Shown: positions 51,499 through 59,236 of the stretch, one piece after another
Position numbering within the stretch: position 1 is the first letter of the stretch
Layout of the letters: each line of letters starts with the position of its first letter
Source: Candidatus Bathyarchaeota archaeon
Lineage (GTDB): Archaea; Thermoproteota; Bathyarchaeia; Bathyarchaeales; DTEX01
Reading direction: 5' to 3'
DNA length: 64,000 bases
NCBI GenBank assembly: GCA_018397065.1
Contig: JAGTRI010000004.1
Span: 16,267-80,266, forward strand
Program-made: the position numbers and the translations under genes
Notes under the pieces: model-generated
What the model was told of the DNA's origin: nothing
What the model saw: the letters and a program-made list of their open reading frames with translations, nothing else
Database searches by the model: none

Positions 51499-51993
51499 AT
51501 GAAAATTGGCCTCGTCTCTGATACGCATGATCGGTTGCCTTTCATAGATAGAGCGGTTAGGAAACTAAATGATGAAGGGGTGGATTTAGTTCTTCACGCT
51601 GGAGATTACAGCGCACCATTTGCTGCTTTAAGGTTCAGTTCCCTAAAGTCTCAAATGATCGGCGTTTTCGGAAATAATGATGCTGAAAAAGAACTTTTAC
51701 AAAAAAATTTTGAGAAAATCGGTAAAAACGTCCGTGGAAAATTTGCAGAGGTTAAAGTTGAAAACCTGAAAATTGCGTTGCTTCATGGCGAAGAAATCGA
51801 CTTACTTGAATCCATCATTAACACATCAGCCTTTGACATCGTTGTTCATGGGCACACACATCAAGCTTCAATTCACAAACAAAACGGAACCTTAATAGTT
51901 AATCCAGGCGAAGCTTGCGGTTACCTCACTGAAAACGCAACTATTGGAATACTGTACACTGACACCATGAAGGTAGAATTGGTTACAATATAA
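51499..51993 (+). CDS. Metallophosphoesterase, YfcE/MJ0936 type
   Basis: Two-metal phosphodiesterase of about 164 residues. Motifs are MKIGLVSDTHDRL at the start, LHAGDYSAPF, GVFGNNDAEKELL, IALLHGEEI and VHGHTHQASIHKQNGTLIVN near the end. The family hydrolyses phosphodiesters in test tubes, but the cell substrate is unknown. ATG 51499 is placed at the family start; TTG 51487 adds four residues. Confidence 0.88.
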   Translation: MKIGLVSDTHDRLPFIDRAVRKLNDEGVDLVLHAGDYSAPFAALRFSSLKSQMIGVFGNNDAEKELLQKNFEKIGKNVRGKFAEVKVENLKIALLHGEEIDLLESIINTSAFDIVVHGHTHQASIHKQNGTLIVNPGEACGYLTENATIGILYTDTMKVELVTI

Positions 51994-52047
51994 TCCCATT
52001 GTGGCAGTAGTTTCCAAAAAATAATCTGATAAACGGGTAAGCTTTAA

Positions 52048-52830
52048 ATGACGAGTAATAATGACACCTTTTCTGTTATGTCAAAGACGCTATCTAAATT
52101 AGGACGAAAAATTCTAAGTTTGGCCTTAATTTTCAACTCTTTGTTAAGCCTAACTTTTGTCATCAGCAATCTTGCTTCATCATACCCAGTTACAGCTGGA
52201 GAAAAACAGTATTGGTCATACTTAATTGGCAATTCTGTTTTTCTGTTCGTGTTCATAACATCCATTCTGAACATTCTTACAGCAAAGCTTCTTGGTAAAG
52301 TTGAATTAGGGAGAATTTGGTTCCACCATTACGTTTATGGATTCCTTGCAAGCTCGGTTTCTTTTACTCTAATGGCTATCTTTGCTCCAACATACATCCT
52401 AGTTTTTCTTATACCTTCTCTTGGTTTTCAAGCGGCTGGTCTGCAAATGTTTCTGATTTATTCTGGCTTGTTTTTTGTTTATGGCGGTCTAACTCTTGTA
52501 ATAGACGACGTTCGCGATGTCTCAGTAAGACTGGGTAGGGTGCTTGACAAACTCAAGATTCAAGCATACAAATCCAGCAGGGCTCTTCAAAAAATACATT
52601 TAATTAGTAGTCTAGCAACAGTCTGCATATCATTGTCTCTCTATACTTCGCTTATGGAAAAAATAATGCAAAGCGAGCTGTGGACCGTACAAAATGTTAT
52701 TATATCTTTTTTTGCAACAAGCCTATTAATCACGGCTTTATGGGGATTAAGAGCTATTAAAGCTAAATATTGGTTCACAAAATTATATCAGGATCTCGCC
52801 CGAATAGAACCAATGTTGCGGAATACATAA
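52048..52830 (+). CDS. Multi-pass membrane protein of unknown function
   Basis: A 260-residue protein with about six hydrophobic helices. The conserved-looking parts are LGRIWFHHYVYGFLASSVSF in the middle and YGGLTLVIDDVRDVSVRLGR after the fourth helix, followed by a basic amphipathic stretch and two more helices. The HHYVYG and IDDVRD motifs could be metal or catalytic sites. No family is recognised. The gene is convergent with endonuclease V, with 10 bp between them. Confidence 0.55.
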   Translation: MTSNNDTFSVMSKTLSKLGRKILSLALIFNSLLSLTFVISNLASSYPVTAGEKQYWSYLIGNSVFLFVFITSILNILTAKLLGKVELGRIWFHHYVYGFLASSVSFTLMAIFAPTYILVFLIPSLGFQAAGLQMFLIYSGLFFVYGGLTLVIDDVRDVSVRLGRVLDKLKIQAYKSSRALQKIHLISSLATVCISLSLYTSLMEKIMQSELWTVQNVIISFFATSLLITALWGLRAIKAKYWFTKLYQDLARIEPMLRNT

Positions 52831-52840
52831 AATTTTGTAA

Positions 52841-53512
52841 CTAATACAGTTGAGCTCTTTTTATTTCATTTGCAGCCTTGTGAGCTTCGCGAATAGGCTC
52901 CGGAATTCTATGACCAGCAAGGCAATGTTTCACTATTTTTATTGCTGTCTCCAATGATATTTTATGTCCAATGCTAATAAAAATGGGCTTTACACTTGGT
53001 TTCGTGTATAAAGCTGCGCCAATTGTTTCGTCACCATGGACTATGGGGTTCCAGTCTTCTACCTTGGTTTCTCTAATTTCGCCGCATAAAAGATTTTTAG
53101 CGACACCTATTGTAGCTGCATCAAGAACAAGGCCCAAGTGACTGGCAAGTCCAAGCCCTCTTGGATGAGCTATCCCGTGGCCATCAACAAGATAAACGTC
53201 TGGTTTTACCGAAAGCAAATGTACAGCTGAAACAACAGGCGAAACTTCTCTGAATGATAGAAAAGTTGGAATATAGGGTGTTTCTATTGGTTGGCAAGAA
53301 GTTTTTACTTCTATAACTTTCAGTGTTTCATAATCTAGGATTGCTGCAGAGCCAATTGCAAGTTTATCAATGTAAGCAGCATCTATGCCACCAACAAGCC
53401 TTATTTGCCTTGGCAGCAGGTCTTCGCATATAACCTTCTTTGAAAGAGACTTCTGAAGATTTTTTGCCTCTTCGATAGTTAACCCAAAAGGGAAAGTCAA
53501 TCTTGTTGGCAC
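52841..53512 (-). CDS. nfi: Endonuclease V
   Basis: Cuts DNA (and RNA) near deaminated adenine (inosine). The 223-residue protein has the catalytic set LVGGIDAAYID, PTFLSFREVSPVVSAV with the Glu, and VYLVDGHGIAHPRGLGLASH with Asp and the hypoxanthine pocket. GTG start at 53512. It lies downstream of sepS on the same strand after 30 bp. Confidence 0.93.
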   Translation of the reverse strand: MPTRLTFPFGLTIEEAKNLQKSLSKKVICEDLLPRQIRLVGGIDAAYIDKLAIGSAAILDYETLKVIEVKTSCQPIETPYIPTFLSFREVSPVVSAVHLLSVKPDVYLVDGHGIAHPRGLGLASHLGLVLDAATIGVAKNLLCGEIRETKVEDWNPIVHGDETIGAALYTKPSVKPIFISIGHKISLETAIKIVKHCLAGHRIPEPIREAHKAANEIKRAQLY

Positions 53513-53542
53513 CCCAAAACGTAACTTCTGATTGTCCTTATT

Positions 53543-55147
53543 TTAGTCCATTATCTCCGCTCTAACTCCAACAAAAACAGGGCCTGTTGTCTCAATTTTC
53601 TTTTTTTGGTTCATTATGTACCTTCTGGCTTTGTCGCTTACTTTCACGTTGATGTCGCTTGGCCGTTTAGCCATGCGCACCCACATATTGAAGCTTTTTT
53701 GACCTTTAGTAACAGCTTCCTCGATTTCTGATGCTGCTTTAGCTGCTATGCCATCGATGTATCTGATTCCGGTTGAAATGCCTTTTTCACGAGCAGTTTT
53801 TACTAATTCAATGTTGTACTTACCTTTCATCGGTATTCCCAAAACATTGCCATCGTAGACAACAATCTGGTTTAAAGCAGCTGCACCTAGAAGCTTCGCA
53901 TTTTCTTCGTTTTCATATAGGTAAACCTTTACATGTTTGTCAAAGATTTTTCCCTCATATACTAAGAACTCGCATGGGCTATGTGCCTCCGCATTGGCCA
54001 AGGCTACATTAAGCAAATTTTCGATTATTTTTTTACCTTCCTCAGTTTTTGGTTTTGACTCGAGGCTGATTAGTTGCGCAATTTCTTGGTCTGACAGTCT
54101 AAGCTCAGCGAAAAATTGAGGGTAAACTAGTCTTCTAATGTCAGTCTCGTTATAGAGTAACATTGCTACTCTTTCAACCCCTATCCCAACATTCAAAACG
54201 GGGCAGTCAAGATCGTACTTGGCCAGTGCAATTGGACTGTAAATGCCGTAGTCTACCACCTCAATCCAGTTTTTTGAAGAAGGATTAAAGACAAATCCTT
54301 CGTATTCCATGCCTGGTGCATAGTACTTTGAGGTTACCTTTTTTTGGACAAACTTGAACTGATTGAAACCAAGAGGTTCTAGCAAGGATCTTGAAATTTC
54401 TTCGCCTTCACCCACGTCTATTGTTTCTTTCATAACCACGCAGCTGGCAGAGTGGTGAACACGAAGATGCGTTGGATCTTCTCTCTGTTCTCTTCGAAAC
54501 CTGATATCAACCGAAAACAGCTTTAAAGGCAAATCAGATACTGGACGTAAGGCTTGAAGAGTCAAAAACCATGCTGTAGTAATGTGGGAACGAAGAGTAA
54601 GTTTAGAAGCCACAGGAAGCAAAGATGTAAACTCGGGAAAAACCTCAGAAATTACGCGCATTGCCAACGTGTCGGAAACACCAATCGAGTCCGCTATTTT
54701 TTCAACAAGGTCATCCGAATCAATCTTACCTTTTTTATAATCCCGAAAAACCTTTTGTAGACTCAAAACTTTAGCTTCAGTAATCTCAACTCCCAGCTTT
54801 TTCATTTTTTCAATTTTGTCCCTACCTAAACCGATGTCTGGCCGCGGAAGAGTAGCAAGATAGTAACAGCGGTCAAGAATAATTGGAGCTTCTGGACCGT
54901 ACTGCTTAAAGATTTCAGTCTCATCTAAAATTACGGGATTAAAGACCTCGTTGAATCCTAAATTTATAAATGCAGTTCTTAACTTTTGGATGAGGTCGTA
55001 AAGCGGGTGAGAGACACCTTTAGTCACAGTTGTTTCATTTTTACGTTCAATAGGTTTTGGAAACATGTTTGCGCTTTCGCGCCATACTTTTTCGAAGCCT
55101 TCTTTCTCAACTCTTTTTAAGATTTTTTTTGGATCAAGTAAGCCCAT
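53543..55147 (-). CDS. sepS: O-phosphoseryl-tRNA synthetase
   Basis: Charges tRNA-Cys with O-phosphoserine, the first step of tRNA-dependent cysteine synthesis. Class II motifs are motif 2 IRFRREQREDPTHLRVHHSA at residues 215-234 and motif 3 VLNVGIGVERVAMLLYN at 317-333. Length 534 and the start MGLLDPKKILKRVEKEGFEK fit the family. The converting enzyme SepCysS is not in the window. The gene overlaps by 14 nt the preceding translin-family gene, whose relatives include the scaffold SepCysE. Confidence 0.94.
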   Translation of the reverse strand: MGLLDPKKILKRVEKEGFEKVWRESANMFPKPIERKNETTVTKGVSHPLYDLIQKLRTAFINLGFNEVFNPVILDETEIFKQYGPEAPIILDRCYYLATLPRPDIGLGRDKIEKMKKLGVEITEAKVLSLQKVFRDYKKGKIDSDDLVEKIADSIGVSDTLAMRVISEVFPEFTSLLPVASKLTLRSHITTAWFLTLQALRPVSDLPLKLFSVDIRFRREQREDPTHLRVHHSASCVVMKETIDVGEGEEISRSLLEPLGFNQFKFVQKKVTSKYYAPGMEYEGFVFNPSSKNWIEVVDYGIYSPIALAKYDLDCPVLNVGIGVERVAMLLYNETDIRRLVYPQFFAELRLSDQEIAQLISLESKPKTEEGKKIIENLLNVALANAEAHSPCEFLVYEGKIFDKHVKVYLYENEENAKLLGAAALNQIVVYDGNVLGIPMKGKYNIELVKTAREKGISTGIRYIDGIAAKAASEIEEAVTKGQKSFNMWVRMAKRPSDINVKVSDKARRYIMNQKKKIETTGPVFVGVRAEIMD

Positions 55148-55784
55148 TTTCTCGCTTCGCCTCTAGTTTTCTTCTTAGGTCTTTTATTGAATTTTCAAGC
55201 TGATTTCTTCTGACTTCGATTGTAACGTCTCCTCTGGTAGCTTCGAGTACATGTCTGGCGACATCGCATTTTCTTCGAAGCTCATGAACCAAAATGTTGG
55301 CTTCATCAAGGTTCAATAGTTCCGCATATATTGTTTCCATCAGTTCAAGGTTTTTTACAGCTTTCTTTATCCTATTTTGTCTAAGATAATCCAATGTTTG
55401 ACGCCTAAGTTCGCCAATCACGTCTGCGAGTCCAAGAACATAAGGCGCAATTGGAACATTGATTTCATCATAGCTAACAAACCGCCCTTCCTTAATGAGA
55501 CTGAAAAATATTTGAGCCTCGGCATATTCTTCAAAGGCTGAATCAACAGACCCCATATACGCAAGACCGGAAAAATTGGCAGTCATATTGTGAAGATTAT
55601 TAAGAATCTCCTTCGCCTCTGCAAGTTTAGCCTCGGCTTCTTCAAATTCTTCTTTATGCATGTGAAAAATCGCCGTTTTTGATAGACGGGTACATTTACG
55701 CATAGCTGTCTGAACCTCTTGGCGGACAGCATCCTTCTTGGCAAGTTCATCTTGAATCCGACTTAATATTTCGTTTAACGACAT
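55134..55784 (-). CDS. Translin-family protein, possible SepCysE-like partner
   Basis: A 216-residue all-helical protein with translin traits: TRLSKTAIFHMHKEEFEEAE near residue 35, GSVDSAFEEYAEAQIFFSLI, PYVLGLADVIGELRRQTLDY. Translins bind RNA or DNA as ring oligomers. In methanogens SepCysE, a protein of this superfamily, links SepRS to SepCysS. Here the gene overlaps sepS by 14 nt and precedes it, so a role in Cys-tRNA formation is likely by context. ATG 55784 chosen; GTG 55793 is also in frame. Confidence 0.8.
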   Translation of the reverse strand: MSLNEILSRIQDELAKKDAVRQEVQTAMRKCTRLSKTAIFHMHKEEFEEAEAKLAEAKEILNNLHNMTANFSGLAYMGSVDSAFEEYAEAQIFFSLIKEGRFVSYDEINVPIAPYVLGLADVIGELRRQTLDYLRQNRIKKAVKNLELMETIYAELLNLDEANILVHELRRKCDVARHVLEATRGDVTIEVRRNQLENSIKDLRRKLEAKRENGLT

Positions 55785-55929
55785 TTGCCCCACTTTCCAA
55801 ATTGACTTATGAACTCATTTGATTGTGTTGACGTTCCTTATTGCTCTCAGCATTTATGTTAAGAGCTAAGGAGTCTTCAACAAATAGACACTTTATTTTG
55901 GCATTTATCCTTTTAGTTTAGACGGCATC

Positions 55930-57447
55930 TCAGATTTTTCCAGTCCAACAGTAGAGGCAAAGGTCTTCTTCCTTTAAGCCCTTGTTGTTTGGGGCCTCTA
56001 TCACTGCCTTAACAAGGTCTTCAACGGTTTGAAATTTTAATGATGTAAACCCGATTTTTTTCCTAATTTCTTCAACCATCATTTGGTACTCTTGGCTACT
56101 GGTATCCAAGTATTTTTGTATGTCTCCTTCAGTCTTGTTCATTGCGTTCCAAGTGGCAAGATCCTTAATTTTAGTTGACAAGTCGTAAATGCAGGGATAC
56201 ATCTGCGGTGGCGAAGCTATTCTGCCATGAACTTCTTTTGGATTATAAGGCAAAATCTTCTCATTTAAAAGGTCTCTGAGTTGTGTACCTCTCCTGATTG
56301 AGTCATCAACTAAAACTATTCGTTTGCCATTAATTATCTGGGGGTTCGGAACCTGCTTATATCGGGCAATTTGCTCTCTCCTTTCCTGAGTTGGCGGAAT
56401 ATAGCTTCTCCCCCATCCAGGCGTGTACTTGACTAAAGGTCGCCTTAATGGAACCAAAGAAGCTAATGCCTTTTTAATTATACAGTCAAGTTGGTTAACG
56501 TCAATTTTGTTCTCTTTGAATTGGTTCATTGCTTTAGAAATTTTTTCTTGAGCCAGTTCGATTTTCCTCTTAGCGTAGCCCACTGAATGTGCAAACCCTG
56601 AGTCGGCTATGCCAAGCACAAGATCGGTCTCAATATCGTCTTTTTCAGCTAATAAGCCTCCGCACCTTTCTCTTACGATTTCAGCATTTATGCCATAGTA
56701 GTCGGAGGATGGAAAGCCAAAATAAACATGAAGAAAAGTGCAGAATTTTTTCTTTGCCGGCATGTTGGCTCTTGTTTTTACTCCTGCCTCGTTCATTGAA
56801 ATTATTTCTTGATATTCGAGGAACTTGACAACTTCATATCTTAAATTTGGAAAAGCCGTTGTTTCAGAGGCTATTGCCCAATCGTTTCCTCTATTTCCAA
56901 GTACAAGAGGGAAGGTGCCACCTGAAGCATAGATGCTTCTTTCGTTTTGTGAGAGAAGAAGAAGAGATATTGTTCCGTCGATTTTGCTATACATTGTTTC
57001 AATTCCGTCAATGATGCTTTTGCCTCTTCCAATAAGTTCACCGACAATTTCAGTTTGATTTGGAACAGTCTTTCCAGCTTTAACTCTAGATTTTTTGAAA
57101 GTTACACCTTCGCTAATCAACTCGTTGTAAAGAGTCTCAGCGTTTCTGATGACGCCTGCGGTACAAAGGGCGAAGGTTCCATTTTTCGATTCAAACTTAA
57201 TTGGCTGTTCATCTGGGCTGTCGCTGATGACTCCAATCCCAAGCTGCCCTTGAATTCTATTGTATACTTCTCGCATTTCAGACTTGAATTGGCTGTTGCT
57301 GATGTCGCGGCAGACAAGCCTTACATCACCATCAAGATAGGCTAAACCGCCAATTTCTGTTCCAAGGTGAGAGTGATAGTCAACTCCTACATAAAGGTCT
57401 CTAGCAAGATGATTCTTTGATACAACGCCGAATAGCCCACCTAACAT
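55930..57447 (-). CDS. PurF-like protein lacking glutaminase cysteine
   Basis: Homologue of amidophosphoribosyltransferase, 505 residues. The N-terminal Ntn-hydrolase half begins MLGGLFGVVSKN, where PurF proteins have MCG(I/L)xG: the nucleophile Cys is Gly, and the NG oxyanion segment reads CTAGVIRN. The C-terminal phosphoribosyltransferase half keeps the PRPP loop IVLVDDSIRRGTQLRDLL, GIADSGFAHSVGYAKRK and SYIPPTQERREQIARYKQ. The C-terminus ends with EDLCLYCWTGKI as in PurF. It may use free ammonia or do another PRPP reaction; no other purine gene is adjacent. Confidence 0.82.
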   Translation of the reverse strand: MLGGLFGVVSKNHLARDLYVGVDYHSHLGTEIGGLAYLDGDVRLVCRDISNSQFKSEMREVYNRIQGQLGIGVISDSPDEQPIKFESKNGTFALCTAGVIRNAETLYNELISEGVTFKKSRVKAGKTVPNQTEIVGELIGRGKSIIDGIETMYSKIDGTISLLLLSQNERSIYASGGTFPLVLGNRGNDWAIASETTAFPNLRYEVVKFLEYQEIISMNEAGVKTRANMPAKKKFCTFLHVYFGFPSSDYYGINAEIVRERCGGLLAEKDDIETDLVLGIADSGFAHSVGYAKRKIELAQEKISKAMNQFKENKIDVNQLDCIIKKALASLVPLRRPLVKYTPGWGRSYIPPTQERREQIARYKQVPNPQIINGKRIVLVDDSIRRGTQLRDLLNEKILPYNPKEVHGRIASPPQMYPCIYDLSTKIKDLATWNAMNKTEGDIQKYLDTSSQEYQMMVEEIRKKIGFTSLKFQTVEDLVKAVIEAPNNKGLKEEDLCLYCWTGKI

Positions 57448-57520
57448 CGTATTTTCAGCCTCTGGTTAGAACCGTTATGGAACAGGTATAAACGACTTTT
57501 GCACAAGACCATGTTAATGT

Positions 57521-58549
57521 CTAAAAAACTAAAATCTTGCCAGCAATTGCATCAGCCATCTCCTGCGTAGTGGAGGTTCCGCCCATGTCATAAGTACGAA
57601 CTTTTCCTTCTTCTAAAACTGCTGTCACGGCCTTTTCAATAAGGCCTGCTTCTTTAGGTAGATTTAGGTACTCAAGCATCATTTTCGCAGCAAGTATGGT
57701 TGCCACTGGGTTGACAACGTTTTTTCCTTCGTATTTAGGTGCAGAGCCGTGAACCGGCTCAAACATTCCGTAGCTGTCGCCAATGTTTGCTCCAGCAGCG
57801 AATCCGAGTCCTCCCACGAGCTGCGCTGCCTCATCAGAAAGAATGTCGCCAAAAAGGTTAGTTGTAACTATGACGTCAAACTTTTCGGGCTCCTTAATCA
57901 GCCGCATGGCCATTGCATCAACATGGACTTCATCAACAATCACCGAAGGGTATTTCTCAGCAACTTTCATAACAGAGTCCACGAAGATGCCGTCCGTTAC
58001 ACGCAAAATATTCCTTTTATGAACACATGTCACGTGCTTTTTACGTTTCAAAGCAAGTTCGAAAGCGAGATTCGCAATCTTCTCAGAAGCCTGCTGTGTC
58101 ACAACACGTAAAGCAACACCTTTACCCGGAGACAACAGAAATTCACGTCCAAAATAAAGGCCTTCTGTGTTTTCTCTCAGCACAACAAGGTCAATGTTCG
58201 GCTTTATGGCAGAAATTACTGGTAAACTTTTGCACGGTCTAACATTTGCGTAAAGGTTAAAGGCCTTTCTTATTGTTACTGCAGCACTTGGAGGCGCCCC
58301 TGCTTCCTCCGGTGTGGTCATGGGACCCTTTAAGCATGCGTTGGTTTGTCTGAGCATATCAAGCGTTTTCTGCGGAACGTTTGTGCCGTATTTGTTTATG
58401 CAGTTATATCCTGCTTCACCTTGAATAAACTCGAATCTTGCGTCTTTCGACACCTTTTGTACAGCGTTCAGAACCTTAAGAGCTGCCTCAGTTACCTCTG
58501 GTCCGATGCCGTCTCCTGGCAAAACTGCGATTTTGAAGTTTTTACCCAT
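57521..58549 (-). CDS. Isopropylmalate / homoisocitrate-type dehydrogenase
   Basis: NAD(P)-dependent beta-decarboxylating dehydrogenase of 342 residues. Seen are AVLPGDGIGPEVTEAALKVL, LYANVRPCKSLP, IDLVVLRENTEGLYFGRE, the KRNILRVTDGIF segment, and EVHVDAMAMRL with TTNLFGDILSDEAAQLVGGL. It could act on 3-isopropylmalate, homoisocitrate or isocitrate; the substrate-helix residues are not decisive by eye. A synthase of the matching type lies at 17.4 kb. Nearest neighbours are the PurF-like gene and trmY. Confidence 0.87.
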   Translation of the reverse strand: MGKNFKIAVLPGDGIGPEVTEAALKVLNAVQKVSKDARFEFIQGEAGYNCINKYGTNVPQKTLDMLRQTNACLKGPMTTPEEAGAPPSAAVTIRKAFNLYANVRPCKSLPVISAIKPNIDLVVLRENTEGLYFGREFLLSPGKGVALRVVTQQASEKIANLAFELALKRKKHVTCVHKRNILRVTDGIFVDSVMKVAEKYPSVIVDEVHVDAMAMRLIKEPEKFDVIVTTNLFGDILSDEAAQLVGGLGFAAGANIGDSYGMFEPVHGSAPKYEGKNVVNPVATILAAKMMLEYLNLPKEAGLIEKAVTAVLEEGKVRTYDMGGTSTTQEMADAIAGKILVF

Positions 58550-58625
58550 TTCTGGTCACTTTTTGTTTAGTTCTTTACGATTGTTGTCTATGCTTTCATC
58601 TTAAGGACATCATAAAAAATATGTT

Positions 58626-59180
58626 TTATTCTCGCTTAAGTCTTGAGTCAAGAATGTAATTGACTATGTCAATGCAAGACATTGCAAGGTAAGGTTTTTT
58701 TCCAATAGAAATCTTTGTGCCAAAGCGTAAAGCAAATTTTTCGTCTTTTATTGGCAAGCCGACTTGGTCGCCTAGTACAAAAACGGGATTTTCACCTAAG
58801 TTTACGTTATTAATGTCTTCTCCATTTTCCTCCAATATGAAGAGGTTCCGTTTTGTCCGTATGACTTCTTGAAAGCTTTCTTTGTGTAGCTCGATGCCTT
58901 GGTGTGCGCCGCCTGATAGCACCTTTCGCAGAATGTCTTCCCAAGTTTTCTCGTCAGTTCTCACGTCCCTAAGTTTTCTGCCATCAAAAACTAGGTGTAC
59001 TGGTGGATGTGGAGGACCATTTAGTATGGCGTGAAAAACAACGTCTCGTCTAATTGCGCCTGAGGTGAAAAAAGCTGTTAGAAGGCACTGATAGACGACA
59101 TCTAATCTACCTGCTTCTCTAAGGTTTCTAAAGTTACCGTCGGTTCTGCCTTTTCGAGAAAAAAGAATAAACTCAATCAT
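58626..59180 (-). CDS. trmY: tRNA (pseudouridine54-N1)-methyltransferase TrmY
   Basis: SPOUT-fold enzyme that methylates N1 of pseudouridine 54 in archaeal tRNA. The 184-residue protein has the family start MIEFILFSRKGRTDGNFRNL, RRDVVFHAILNGPPHPPVHL, and the knotted SAM site NPVFVLGDQVGLPIKDEKFA and ISIGKKPYLAMSCIDIVNYI. The ATG at 59180 is at the family start; a longer frame to 59267 overlaps the GH42 gene and is unlikely. Confidence 0.9.
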   Translation of the reverse strand: MIEFILFSRKGRTDGNFRNLREAGRLDVVYQCLLTAFFTSGAIRRDVVFHAILNGPPHPPVHLVFDGRKLRDVRTDEKTWEDILRKVLSGGAHQGIELHKESFQEVIRTKRNLFILEENGEDINNVNLGENPVFVLGDQVGLPIKDEKFALRFGTKISIGKKPYLAMSCIDIVNYILDSRLKRE

Positions 59181-59236
59181 ACGAGGATGATTCCTATAGT
59201 TACATAAAAAGAATTGGGACTTTAGGAACGCAGATA

